A DNA stretch of 64,000 nucleotides. It comes from an uncultured Methanobrevibacter sp. GTDB lineage: Archaea; Methanobacteriota; Methanobacteria; Methanobacteriales; Methanobacteriaceae. Position numbers and translations under genes: made by a program. Below the pieces are notes generated by a model. The model saw nothing but the letters and a program-made list of their open reading frames with translations. It was not told the origin of the DNA and ran no database searches. The DNA lies in assembly GCF_946184425.1 (NCBI RefSeq), contig NZ_CAMHFP010000002.1, positions 35,354 to 99,353 on the forward strand, written 5' to 3'. Numbering within the stretch: position 1 is the stretch's first letter; every line of letters starts with the position of its first letter. Positions 46,902 to 57,532 of this stretch are shown here, piece by piece.

Positions 46902-47681
46902 TTAATGATTTTTATAAAAATTATTCAAGATTTTTATTATTTCAGCATTGTTTTTTCCAACAAGAAGATTATGTCTCACATCATCAAAAACGATTAAATC
47001 TGATGAGGAAATGCTTTTATGAATAAGTTTTTGCTTATCCAATGGTATAATCTCATCATATTTTCCCGCCAAAATTAATGTAGGCACGTTAATATTGGAA
47101 ATGCTTTTTTCAGCATTGAAATTTATGCAGGCGTCAACCGCTTTTTCATAAGCCTCAAGGTTTGTATTTTGTGATGAAATCTGCTTTAGGATTTCCAGTT
47201 CTTCACGATTTTTTTCAATGACTTCCGGGCACAATACTTTTTCAATCATAAAGTCAAAAAAGTCTTCAAATGATTTGTTTAATTCCTCTTTAAATTGACT
47301 GAACAGCTTTGATAAGTAGTCATCACATTTTAGAAATGTTGACATCAAAACAAGAGAAGACACATAATCTGGATATCTGATTGCAAAATCAATTGCTACA
47401 GCACCGCCTAGGGAAAATCCAATTACATTTGCTTTTTCAATTTTCAATTCATCCAATATCTTTTTTAAATCATTAGCATAAGTGTTTATGCATATTTCAT
47501 CTGCACCTAACTCAGATTCACCATGTCCTCTTAAATCAATTCTTATGATTTTATAATTGTTTTTAAGGCTGCTTGTCAATATTTCCCAGTATCTTAAATC
47601 GTCCGAAAGGCCATGTATGAATATTAAAGTTTTTCCTTCACCTTCAACAATGTAATTTAGTTTCATAGTTTCCCCATTCAT
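46902..47681 (-). CDS. Alpha/beta hydrolase
   Basis: LIFIHGLSDDLRYWE; NVIGFSLGGAVAIDFA; LAGKYDEIIPL. Confidence 0.92.
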   Translation of the reverse strand: MNGETMKLNYIVEGEGKTLIFIHGLSDDLRYWEILTSSLKNNYKIIRIDLRGHGESELGADEICINTYANDLKKILDELKIEKANVIGFSLGGAVAIDFAIRYPDYVSSLVLMSTFLKCDDYLSKLFSQFKEELNKSFEDFFDFMIEKVLCPEVIEKNREELEILKQISSQNTNLEAYEKAVDACINFNAEKSISNINVPTLILAGKYDEIIPLDKQKLIHKSISSSDLIVFDDVRHNLLVGKNNAEIIKILNNFYKNH

Positions 47682-47900
47682 GTTTATATATACTATTTAT
47701 TTTTACAGTTAAATTTTTATTAAATTATTTCTTTAAATTAAAAAATTTTTATTAAACTATTAATTATTGTTCACCATTTTTTGTTAAGTTGAATTGGCCT
47801 TTAAATCTTTAATTGTTTTAAAAATATATCTTTTGTATAAAAAAGTTTAAATTAAATGTTTTTTATAAAACCTTATTAATTAGTATATATTTGTGATTTT

Positions 47901-49286
47901 ATGAAGCCAAAAATTTCAGTTATAATTCCCGTTTACAATGATGAAGAATATATTGGTAGATGCTTAAACAGTCTCATTAACCAGTCATTAAAAGAAATTG
48001 AAATCATATGCATAAATGATGGATCTAATGACAATTCTCTTGAAATCCTTGAGGAATATAAAAACAAAGATGACAGGATACAGATTATTTCCCAAAAAAA
48101 TCAGGGAGCGGGCATCAGTAGAAATAATGGAATAAAATTGGCAGAGGGGGAGTATATTTCATTTGTAGATGCCGATGATTGGATGGAATTGGACTCGTTA
48201 GAGAAATTATATAAAAATGCCAATGCTAATGATTCAGAAATGGTTTTATTCAATTCAATCGAGCATGGAATCAATGAATTAACAAGGGAAAGAATTTATC
48301 TGCCTGCTGATGAATCCGTTGATTACGATAATTTTGTTTTTGATTATAACTATGAAAAGAAGTTAGTCATGAATAAGATGTTTGTGATATGGTCAAAAAT
48401 TTATAAAACTTCCTTTTTAAAGGAAAACAATTTGGAGTTTTACAGTCATAAAATATTCAATGATGTTCAATTCCATATAGAATCAATGCTTCTGGCCAAA
48501 AGGATTTCCTATCTTCCGGAAATTCTATATCACTATAACAGGGCTAATGAAAATTCTCTTCAAACAAAAGCAACATCATCAAACAATAAGATTATAATTT
48601 TTGATGTTTTCAGGGGAGTTAAGGATTTTTTAATTAATCATAACTATTATGATGAGTTTAAGCAGAATTTTGCACAATTTATGATAGTTGAATCCAGAGC
48701 TAATCTTCTTAAAACCTCTGATGAATTTAAAGATGATTATTATTACACCTTGAGGTCAGAATTTATTAAAATGAATTTTGATTCTGAAACCCTCAATAAG
48801 TTTCCTTTCGGTTTGTATAATTTCTATATGCTGGTCTTGAACTGTGAAACTTACAGTAATTTTGATTTATTTAAAACTAAAATTAGCAAAGACGATATTG
48901 AAATAGATGAAATTAGTGAAATTACTTTAAATGATGATGAATCTATTGGAGGTCAAACCGGGCAGCAGGAAGTTCTATTGTCTCAGGACAAATTATTCTT
49001 GTTCAATCTGGAACATCAACTCTACAGAAAGAATAAGCATATTAAAAATCTCAACAATAAAATAAATATTCTCGAACAAAAGAATGAAAAATTAAACAAT
49101 AAATTAACCTCTTTTGAAAATAATAACATTAAGCTAAAAGAAAAAAACAAAAAATTAAAAACAAAAAATCAGGACATTATAAATCAAAATAAGGAACTTA
49201 AAAAATTAATTAAAGAATATGAGTCTTCAACAAGTTGGAAAATCACAAAACCGTTAAGAAAAACAACAAATATGTTTAAAAAATAG
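47901..49286 (+). CDS. Family 2 glycosyltransferase with C-terminal coiled coil
   Basis: ISVIIPVYNDEEYIGRCLNSLINQSLKEIEIICINDGSND; FVDADDWME. Confidence 0.93.
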   Translation: MKPKISVIIPVYNDEEYIGRCLNSLINQSLKEIEIICINDGSNDNSLEILEEYKNKDDRIQIISQKNQGAGISRNNGIKLAEGEYISFVDADDWMELDSLEKLYKNANANDSEMVLFNSIEHGINELTRERIYLPADESVDYDNFVFDYNYEKKLVMNKMFVIWSKIYKTSFLKENNLEFYSHKIFNDVQFHIESMLLAKRISYLPEILYHYNRANENSLQTKATSSNNKIIIFDVFRGVKDFLINHNYYDEFKQNFAQFMIVESRANLLKTSDEFKDDYYYTLRSEFIKMNFDSETLNKFPFGLYNFYMLVLNCETYSNFDLFKTKISKDDIEIDEISEITLNDDESIGGQTGQQEVLLSQDKLFLFNLEHQLYRKNKHIKNLNNKINILEQKNEKLNNKLTSFENNNIKLKEKNKKLKTKNQDIINQNKELKKLIKEYESSTSWKITKPLRKTTNMFKK

Positions 49287-49301
49287 TATGGAGGTTAAAC
49301 G

Positions 49302-51620
49302 ATGTCATTTGGAGAAAATTTTTTGGTGGATAATTTTTTCATAATTGATTCAAAAAACTTAAATCAGGTAACAACTTCTTTTTATGGGTATTCAATCGAT
49401 TCACAGGGTAATGTATTTACTGAGTATGATGAGGATATTGAATTAACTTCCGACGGAGCTTATGTTTTGGTAGATGTTTATGAAGATAAAATAGTCATTA
49501 ATCAGGATTTTATGGGTTCCTATGGATTATATTTATATCAAAATGATGATTATTTTGCTATTTCAAATTCATTTATCAAATTGGTGGATTATATAAAGTT
49601 AACTCAAAAAATTTCACTCAATCAGGATTATGCAAATGATTTGCTTTTTACAAATCTGTGTTCAAGGGCGTATAATGAGACATTGGTAAACGAGATTGAA
49701 TGTTTGTCAAGAAACTGCATTGTCACTATAGATAAATCAGATAAAACAGTTGAATTTGACTACATTGACTATGGAGAAAGTACCATTCCCATAGATTCAA
49801 AAAATGCTTTGGATATTCTGGATGATTGGTTCTACAAATGGGTAAACATAATAAGATTGTTGAAAAGCAAAACAAATAATCTCGCTTTTCATCTGTCCGG
49901 CGGTTTTGACTCAAGAATCATTGCGGTATTGTGGTTATCTGCAAACATTAACCTGAATGACATTAAGATAGTGTCTATAAATGACCATCTCCACACTCAT
50001 AAAGAAGATTTTGAAATTGCCAGTGAAATAGCTGATAAATTCAATTTTAAGTTAAATGAGGGAAAAATTAATGAGAAAATTATTGGATTTGAAGATATTC
50101 AAATGCCGATGATGAATTCTTTTTATACCAAACAAGGTTTTCACAAGGAAATGTATTTTAAAACATTCAGATATGAACATCCTGTCTATACATTCACAGG
50201 TTCCGGAGGAGGTGTTATAAGAGAATTAAACAATGAAGTTCCATCAGAATTTATAGAGGATATTAAAAAGAGGAACCATAATGTGGATTATTCATTAACA
50301 AAATCATCAATCAATCTTTTTGAAAACGCACGCATTAGGTTAAATGAGAGATTCGCAGTTGACATGGATTCAAAGGAAATTGTAGATATATATCACAGAG
50401 AAGTTAGAAACAGGATTCATTTCGGCAAATCTGCTGTAGAGACATTTTTTGCAAACGACATTTCCTTAACTCCTTTATTAGATTCAAATCTAATTAAGAT
50501 AAAGCTTACAACAGAGGAGTGCAAAGACAATAATCTGTTGATGGCATTGATTTTCTCAAGATTCTACCCTCAATTATTGGAATTTAAAATTGAAGGCAAC
50601 CGTGGATTCAGACAGGAAACAATAGATTATGCCAATAAAATTAATGAACAATATCCATTTGAATTAAAGGACTTTACAAGAATTCCAGATATGGAATCTG
50701 ATGAAAAGAGTGAAAATATCATTTTAAACGATGAATACATATCAAGACGGGACATTGATAATTATCTGGAAGAAATTTTTAATTCCAGAACTTTTGAAAA
50801 GGAATTTGAGAAATATTTCTCATTTGAATCATATTCATATATACATAAAATCACAAAAAATACTCAGTATTATCCTTTAAAAGCTGTTTATGCTGCAATA
50901 GCGGTTTTAAAAATTATCAAGGATGTTGAATTTTCCAATAGGGGAATCGATTATTCAGAAATGGACTGGCTTGACGGTTTCTTTGATGATAAAAACTTGG
51001 TTAGATTAATTAAACTTGAAGACAAAAAGGATTTGATTAAATTTGCAACTGCCAGATTGGATATTAAAAACAACGGTGAAAATAATTCAATTGAAGTCAT
51101 TAAAAATTCGGATGAATATTCCCGTCAGCAATTCCCTCGCTGGTTTGAAGATTCCAAAGGAAAAGGTCTGGTTATTGAAAGTTATAGGGGAGAATTGGAT
51201 TTGCAGCTCCAATGTGTCAATAAAGGTAATCTTGAAATAAAACTAAAGGGAGTAGACATTAGGGATGAATCAGGTAACAAATTGCCTATTTATATTAATT
51301 ACACTTCTTTCATGATTAATGGTGAAAAGCACATAGAAAATGTTTTGACAAAAAATGATGAACCCTTCGTATATAAAAAAGAAGTTGAAGATCAGGAAAT
51401 TGTTGAAATGCATGTTGAATGGCATCCTTTGAATTCAAAATCAGTTTATCAAAATAAACTTAAAATCAAAAATGATAATCTGCAAAATGAGAACTGGGAA
51501 CTTTTAAGAAAATTGGATGATATAAAATCTAAATGCAATCAGCTTGAAATTGAGAATAAAAACCTTAAAGAAAAGAATGATTCAAAATCTTCAAAATTCA
51601 AATCATTTTTAAGGAAATGA
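49302..51620 (+). CDS. Asparagine-synthetase-like PP-loop protein with C-terminal coiled coil
   Basis: LAFHLSGGFDSRIIAVLWLS PP-loop; divergent amidotransferase-like N-terminus lacking an obvious catalytic Cys2. Confidence 0.75.
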   Translation: MSFGENFLVDNFFIIDSKNLNQVTTSFYGYSIDSQGNVFTEYDEDIELTSDGAYVLVDVYEDKIVINQDFMGSYGLYLYQNDDYFAISNSFIKLVDYIKLTQKISLNQDYANDLLFTNLCSRAYNETLVNEIECLSRNCIVTIDKSDKTVEFDYIDYGESTIPIDSKNALDILDDWFYKWVNIIRLLKSKTNNLAFHLSGGFDSRIIAVLWLSANINLNDIKIVSINDHLHTHKEDFEIASEIADKFNFKLNEGKINEKIIGFEDIQMPMMNSFYTKQGFHKEMYFKTFRYEHPVYTFTGSGGGVIRELNNEVPSEFIEDIKKRNHNVDYSLTKSSINLFENARIRLNERFAVDMDSKEIVDIYHREVRNRIHFGKSAVETFFANDISLTPLLDSNLIKIKLTTEECKDNNLLMALIFSRFYPQLLEFKIEGNRGFRQETIDYANKINEQYPFELKDFTRIPDMESDEKSENIILNDEYISRRDIDNYLEEIFNSRTFEKEFEKYFSFESYSYIHKITKNTQYYPLKAVYAAIAVLKIIKDVEFSNRGIDYSEMDWLDGFFDDKNLVRLIKLEDKKDLIKFATARLDIKNNGENNSIEVIKNSDEYSRQQFPRWFEDSKGKGLVIESYRGELDLQLQCVNKGNLEIKLKGVDIRDESGNKLPIYINYTSFMINGEKHIENVLTKNDEPFVYKKEVEDQEIVEMHVEWHPLNSKSVYQNKLKIKNDNLQNENWELLRKLDDIKSKCNQLEIENKNLKEKNDSKSSKFKSFLRK

Positions 51621-51884
51621 TTTTTATTTTATTTATCAGTGAAATAATGGGCTATGAACTATTTGGATTGGGGATTTGATTCTCTTTAAATATCAGAATA
51701 TCAAAATATGATTTATATTGAAATTTTTTAAAGTATTTTTAAAAATTAAATGATATTTTTTAAATTTTGTATTTTTTTTACAAAAAATATTAATGATTAT
51801 TATAAAAAATAATATAAAATTTTATATATGTGAAGATTAATATATTATGAACAGAAATGTTACTAAACTAATTGGGTTGAAAAA

Positions 51885-52727
51885 ATGAATGAATCTACAA
51901 AAATATTAACTATTCAGGATTTGTCCTGTTTCGGGCAATGCTCTATAACCGTTGCACTTCCAGTAGTTTCTGCATTTGGAATAGAAACTGCAGTGCTTCC
52001 TTCAGCTGTTTTATCCACTCATACTTCTGGTTTTACTGATTATACTGTTAGGGACCTAACAGATGACTTGCCTGCAATTCAAAAGCATTGGGAAAGTGAA
52101 AGAATATATTTTGATGCCATTTACACAGGATTTATTGCATCAGCAGAACAGATGGATTATATAAAAAGCATTATAGATTCACGACTTAAACCTAACGGAA
52201 GTGTATTTGTTGATCCTGCAATGGCTGATCATGGGGAATTTTATAATGGTTTTGACCAGGAATTTGCAGATAAAATGGGAGAACTTTGTAAATTGGGCGA
52301 TTATATTCTTCCAAACACAACTGAAGCCTGTTATATATTACATAAACCTTGGAAAGAACATTTTTCCGAAGATGAAATGTTGGAAATGGCAAGGGAACTT
52401 GCAGATTTTACAAAAAGATATGTCATTCTCAAAGGATACGAAAGGGAAAATGAGCTTGGAATGATTATTTTCGATAAGAAAGACTCATCCGTTGAAATTG
52501 TTTTCAATGATAAAATCAATTATGTATCTCATGGAACAGGAGATGTTTTTGCATCATCTTTTGTCGGTTCAACTATACTTGGAAAAAACCCCTCTAGGGC
52601 GGCTAAAATCGCAGGAGAGTTTACAAAAATAGCTATTGAAAAAACAATTGGTGATGAAACACATACTTATGGTGTAAAATTTGAACAGGCCATTCCTGAA
52701 TTATATGGTCTTTTGAAAAAATATTAA
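51885..52727 (+). CDS. Pyridoxal/pyridoxamine kinase
   Basis: QDLSCFGQCSITVALPVVSAFGIE; VFVDPAMADHG; VSHGTGDVFASSFVG. Confidence 0.92.
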   Translation: MNESTKILTIQDLSCFGQCSITVALPVVSAFGIETAVLPSAVLSTHTSGFTDYTVRDLTDDLPAIQKHWESERIYFDAIYTGFIASAEQMDYIKSIIDSRLKPNGSVFVDPAMADHGEFYNGFDQEFADKMGELCKLGDYILPNTTEACYILHKPWKEHFSEDEMLEMARELADFTKRYVILKGYERENELGMIIFDKKDSSVEIVFNDKINYVSHGTGDVFASSFVGSTILGKNPSRAAKIAGEFTKIAIEKTIGDETHTYGVKFEQAIPELYGLLKKY

Positions 52728-52847
52728 TTTTTTATTTTTTTTATAAAATCATAATATATGTAATTTTTTTTATTATTTTTTTTTAATATTAATTTATTTA
52801 ACATATTTTTAATAATTATATTCTATTTTTTTATTAATTTTGTTTAA

Positions 52848-52863
52848 TTTAGGTATGCCTAAA
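52848..52863. promoter_or_regulatory. DtxR/IdeR-like palindrome TTTAGGTATGCCTAAA overlapping BRE/TATA region
   Basis: Immediately followed by AAATTTATATAG TATA-like element upstream of 52925. Confidence 0.55.
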
Positions 52864-52924
52864 AATTTATATAGTTATTAGTTCAATCATTATATAACTC
52901 AAAATAACCAATGGAGGAAAACTT

Positions 52925-53707
52925 ATGATATTAGAAGGTGTAGAAAAAACAATGCTTTTGACATTATTTGCCAAAGCACAACATTCACAAAAAAAGAACC
53001 ACAAATTTTACGATCAAAAAGCAATAGAGATAATATCCAAGATAGATTATGATTTCACAGTTGCAAATCAGGATAGATTTATGAAATATGGTGTGATTTC
53101 AAGAACAATTGTTCTTGATGAAATGGTTTCAGATTACATTAAAAAACATCCTCACTCTACTATAGTCAACATTGCTTCAGGAATGGATACAAGATTCAAC
53201 AGACTGGACAACTGTTTAATCAAATGGTATAATATCGATTTGGAAAACTCAGTTAATTTCAGAAGACAATATCTTGAAGACACAGACAGGGTCAAAACAC
53301 TTGCATACTCAGCAATGGATTCCAATTGGGCTAGTGAAATTAAAATAGAAAGTGGCAATGTTCTTTTTATCATTGAAGGTCTTAGCATGTATCTTACAGA
53401 AAATGACAATTCAGAAATTCTAAAAATAATAAATGACAATTTCAGACACTGCAGCATATTTGTTGAGATAATGCCTCCAGTTTCAGTAGAAAATGTAAAG
53501 GAAAAATCTGTAGAGCAGACCAGTTCAGAATTTATATGGGGTGTTGAAAAAGGTTCACAACTTCTTAATTTAAATTCCGGATTTAAGTGGATTCGAGATG
53601 TAAATCTTTTTGATGGAATGAACAAGTTCAAGCCGGCATTCAGATTGTTTACATGGCTTCCATTTTTGCGAAAAAAGATGGATTATATTGCAGTTTTGGA
53701 AAAATAG
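52925..53707 (+). CDS. Class I SAM methyltransferase, leucine carboxyl methyltransferase (LCM) family
   Basis: IVNIASGMDTRFNRLDNCLIKWYNIDLENSVNFRRQYL; VLFIIEGLSMYL. Confidence 0.85.
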   Translation: MILEGVEKTMLLTLFAKAQHSQKKNHKFYDQKAIEIISKIDYDFTVANQDRFMKYGVISRTIVLDEMVSDYIKKHPHSTIVNIASGMDTRFNRLDNCLIKWYNIDLENSVNFRRQYLEDTDRVKTLAYSAMDSNWASEIKIESGNVLFIIEGLSMYLTENDNSEILKIINDNFRHCSIFVEIMPPVSVENVKEKSVEQTSSEFIWGVEKGSQLLNLNSGFKWIRDVNLFDGMNKFKPAFRLFTWLPFLRKKMDYIAVLEK

Positions 53708-53876
53708 TTTTTAAGCTGATATTTTTAATAATATTATAAATTATTTTTCTAAATTTTATCTATTTGTACAAAACAAAATATCAAATTAAATTTTTTTCAA
53801 ATCTTATATTTTTAGCTAAATATTTAAGATATTTGTACCATAATATTAATTATTAACATTTAAGGTTTTGACATTT

Positions 53877-54692
53877 ATGAATATCTTAATATCCAATGAT
53901 GATGGGGTTTTTGCACCGGGGATATTGGCTGCAAAACAGGCAGTTGAAGACTTGGGAAACGTTACGGTTGTCGCTCCTGATAAAAACAACAGCAGTGTAG
54001 GGCGTCGTTTAACATTATTCAAGCATTTGAAAATCAATAAATGTGAACTTGAAGATGGAAGCCTTGCCTATTCTGTTTCTGGAAGTCCTGCAGATTCTGT
54101 TGTAGTTGGTGCAAACTATATAATGGATGAAAAGCCTGACCTGGTCATAACCGGAATCAATCAGGGCGTTAATATAAGTTGTGATATTACTTCTTCTGGA
54201 ACAGTCTGTGCAGCTTTTGAAGCGGTCAGTTTGGGAATACCTGCAATTGCAGTTTCATTGTTCATGGACCCTAAAACCTCTTATAAACAGGATGAAAACG
54301 GTGAATGGTTTTTGGATTATGATTTTACATTGACAAAGAAAGTTTTGCATGATATCGTTTTGAAGATAATCGAAGATGGCTTTCCAGAAGGCGTTGATTT
54401 ATTCAATTTGAATGTGCCTTCAAATTATGATTGCGAAGAGGTTAAGATTACTCATTTGTCTCATAAGATGCTTGACAAGCAGGTCATTGATCGGAGCAGC
54501 AGTGAAAAATCAGAGTTATTCAATTATTCTCTGGATGAAAATCAGGATGATGAAGGTTTAATCATGATTACACCTGATCTAGTCAATGAATATGAAAAAG
54601 ACAGTGACGGATATGCATTGATTGTTGAAAAAAGACCGAGTTTGACACCTCTGAATGTCAATATGACTCATGAAAATTTGAAGGATTGGTAG
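53877..54692 (+). CDS. surE: 5'/3'-nucleotidase SurE
   Basis: MNILISNDDGVFAPGI; APDKNNSSVGRRLT; GINQGVNISCDITSSGTVCAAFEA. Confidence 0.96.
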   Translation: MNILISNDDGVFAPGILAAKQAVEDLGNVTVVAPDKNNSSVGRRLTLFKHLKINKCELEDGSLAYSVSGSPADSVVVGANYIMDEKPDLVITGINQGVNISCDITSSGTVCAAFEAVSLGIPAIAVSLFMDPKTSYKQDENGEWFLDYDFTLTKKVLHDIVLKIIEDGFPEGVDLFNLNVPSNYDCEEVKITHLSHKMLDKQVIDRSSSEKSELFNYSLDENQDDEGLIMITPDLVNEYEKDSDGYALIVEKRPSLTPLNVNMTHENLKDW

Positions 54693-54895
54693 TTCATGTT
54701 TTATTTGTAAAATCTGATGATAATTCAGTAATTGATGCAACTGATGAAATAAATTTCAATAACTACTATTTTTTACATTTTTTTAGATTAATGATACTCA
54801 TTTACAATCTGAATTCTATTTAAGCAAATTTTATATATTTTTTATACTAAACATTTATATTAAAGAGTATTTATTTCTTAAATTAATCATAAAAA

Positions 54896-55984
54896 ATGAG
54901 TGTTATGTATAAGGTAGTAAACGGAAAAAAGAGAATTTTTTATTTAGACCAGTTAAGGGCGCTGGCTATAATGCTGGTTGTTTTGGCTCATGTTTTTAGA
55001 AATTTTTCAAATAATTTTGCTGTAGGAACTTGGCAATGGTACTTTTCAACACTGTGGGTTGATATTGCTGTAATGGGTGTGCCGTTGTTTTTGATGATAA
55101 GTGGTTCATTATTGCTAAATAGGGATTATGAACTCGGAAGCTTTTTGAAGCATAGATTTGCAAGGATACTTATACCATTCATTCCTTGGGCTATCTTATT
55201 GCCGTTTCTTTTGATGTTTGTAAACGGATATGATGTCTCTTTAGTATCATATAAAAATATCTTTTTAGATAAGCAGTATTGGTTCATATATATGCTGATT
55301 GGGGTTTATCTGTTCTTGCCTGTAATCAATTCATTTGTAAAGGAATTTAAGCTTCGGGGTGTTGAATATTTTTTAGTTGTGTGGCTTGTCACCATGGTAT
55401 TGGGTTTTCTTAATAAGTATCCGTTCCATGAACTTGAGCTGAGTTATTTTGCAGGTTATCTCGGTTACTTTGTGATGGGATATTATTTGGCAAATAAGGA
55501 TTTCAAACTGTCAGACAAGAATATGATCAGATTAGGTTTTATAATTGCTGTGGTATTCACATTCATCAATATGAGATATACAATTAGCCGTGGATTTACA
55601 ACCAAATCAGTCATGTGGTGCACATATTTGACAATTGTTCCGGTAATGCAGGCAACAGGATTGTTTTTAATATTCAAATATTGGGCGGCATTCAGTTCCA
55701 AAAATCCGGGTTCATTCAAAAATAGGATTTATTCCTTCTTGAAGGATTCTTTCGTATTCAAAATAATTTTTGCAATAAGTACATACAGTTACGGTATATT
55801 TTTGGTGCATTATTTCCCTTTAAATACCCTTAAATATATTGGAAATCATATGATTCCATTTTTCAAGTGGAACCCTCTCATTTGGCTGCCATTAAATTAT
55901 ATTGCTGTATTTGTTTTGGCATTCTTAATCGTATTTATCTGCGGCCATATTCCATTCATAAAACGATTTAGTGGTGCACATTAA
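54896..55984 (+). CDS. Acyltransferase 3 family integral membrane protein
   Basis: FYLDQLRALAIMLVVLAHVFRN; paralogue of 14338..15414. Confidence 0.9.
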   Translation: MSVMYKVVNGKKRIFYLDQLRALAIMLVVLAHVFRNFSNNFAVGTWQWYFSTLWVDIAVMGVPLFLMISGSLLLNRDYELGSFLKHRFARILIPFIPWAILLPFLLMFVNGYDVSLVSYKNIFLDKQYWFIYMLIGVYLFLPVINSFVKEFKLRGVEYFLVVWLVTMVLGFLNKYPFHELELSYFAGYLGYFVMGYYLANKDFKLSDKNMIRLGFIIAVVFTFINMRYTISRGFTTKSVMWCTYLTIVPVMQATGLFLIFKYWAAFSSKNPGSFKNRIYSFLKDSFVFKIIFAISTYSYGIFLVHYFPLNTLKYIGNHMIPFFKWNPLIWLPLNYIAVFVLAFLIVFICGHIPFIKRFSGAH

Positions 55985-56033
55985 TGTATTAATATCATTT
56001 TAATACATTATCTTTTTTTATTATTTTTTTTAG
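55982..56033 (+). terminator. Hairpin plus T-tract
   Basis: TAATGTATTA-atatcattt-TAATACATTA (10-bp perfect stem) then TCTTTTTTTATTATTTTTTTT. Confidence 0.65.
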
Positions 56034-56105
56034 GAGCATGAGGTTTACAACTGCACTGTTATGCATACATCAATATTTATATCTTCAAAAAATTAATTGT
56101 TTATT

Positions 56106-57134
56106 ATGAAGGATATATTTGACCGTTGCGGCTTCGGAAGTTTTGAACTTAACAGCAGGATAGTTAGAACAGGTTTATGGGAGTCCCAAAGAGAACCTCT
56201 CGGAAATTTCACACCAGAAATATATGACAGATATGAAAGCATTGCCGCAAGCGGTGTAGGATTAATAATTACTGAAGTAATTTCACTTTATCCCCGCGAT
56301 GTCTTTTCAAAATACACTCACACCATTAATTTTAATCGTTTTGTAAGAGAAGCAAAGGACTTAACAGATCTTGTTCATGTATATGACGTGCCTATTTTTG
56401 CTCAGTTAGCCTTTGTACAGTATAACAAAAGAACTGAACAGAATCTGGAAGCTGAAGATTTATCAATTGAGGACATCAGAAAAATCCAGGCTGATTTCAT
56501 TATAGCTGCGCAAAAAATGGATTTTGCAGGTTTTGACGGAATACAAATAGCGCTTGGAAACAATTATTTCCTGAGTCGTTTCATTAACCCTTCATATAAT
56601 TTTCGTCATGATGAATATGGTGGTAATACGCTGAACAGGTTAAGGATGGTATTGGAAATCATTAAAGTTATCAAACAGAATACCAAATTGCACATCAACT
56701 GCAGATTAAATGCTTATGATGAATCCCAGAATGGAATGACAATTGATGAGACCATTGAAATAGCTAAACTGCTTGAAAAGCATGGTGCTGATTCACTCCA
56801 AATAACCCGTCCTCTATCATCTGTCTTTTTCACCCGCAATAATACTGAAAGCAACCCTTTAATTGATGCAACTGAAAAGATTCTAGAAGAGATTGACATT
56901 CCTGTTATTTTAGGAGGTGGACTGACCAGTCAGAATCAAATAAATAAATTGCTGAATGAAACCAATATCGAATATGTATCTATGCAACGACCATTTGTTG
57001 CTGACCCAAGCTTTCTGGTTGACTGGCAAATTAAAGGCAATGGTGAAAGTTTTTGTCAGGCATGCAATAACTGTTATTCAAAAAAGGCAAGTACCTGTCA
57101 TTTAAAGCCATGCAGTCCCGAGTATTATAAATGA
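56106..57134 (+). CDS. Old Yellow Enzyme family NADH:flavin oxidoreductase (paralogue)
   Basis: FELNSRIVRTGLWESQRE; EYGGNTLNRLRMVLEIIKVIK; CQACNNCYSK. Confidence 0.92.
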   Translation: MKDIFDRCGFGSFELNSRIVRTGLWESQREPLGNFTPEIYDRYESIAASGVGLIITEVISLYPRDVFSKYTHTINFNRFVREAKDLTDLVHVYDVPIFAQLAFVQYNKRTEQNLEAEDLSIEDIRKIQADFIIAAQKMDFAGFDGIQIALGNNYFLSRFINPSYNFRHDEYGGNTLNRLRMVLEIIKVIKQNTKLHINCRLNAYDESQNGMTIDETIEIAKLLEKHGADSLQITRPLSSVFFTRNNTESNPLIDATEKILEEIDIPVILGGGLTSQNQINKLLNETNIEYVSMQRPFVADPSFLVDWQIKGNGESFCQACNNCYSKKASTCHLKPCSPEYYK

Positions 57135-57301
57135 ACTTTTTTTTTTTATCTGCTATAACTGCCTTGAAATTGCCATGTGATTTGAAAATATCAAATCAAT
57201 CAGACATTATTCAATTTCTGTTGGAAAAATTAATTCATTTGTTCCATTGACCTGTATTAAATTAGATTCATAGTTCTTAAAACTATTTGATCATGCTTTT
57301 T

Positions 57302-57316
57302 ACCTAAATTTTAGGT
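57302..57316. promoter_or_regulatory. Palindrome ACCTAAATTTTAGGT
   Basis: 7-bp perfect arms with half-sites in reversed orientation relative to TTTAGGT..ACCTAAA sites. Confidence 0.35.
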
Positions 57317-57532
57317 TATATGGCTCAGATTATTTTACCAGTTCAATTGTAATTTATTATTTGCTTGGTGTCCATAAAATCTTTATTTTTATTTAATATT
57401 TAATGTATATCAAATAAAACGAATATTTGATAAATTAAATTTAAATTAAGAAAAGAAAATCTTTTTTAACTATTATTAATTAATATAATGATTAAGTTAA
57501 TCAAGGTATGTTTAATTTAATTGGGAGATATT

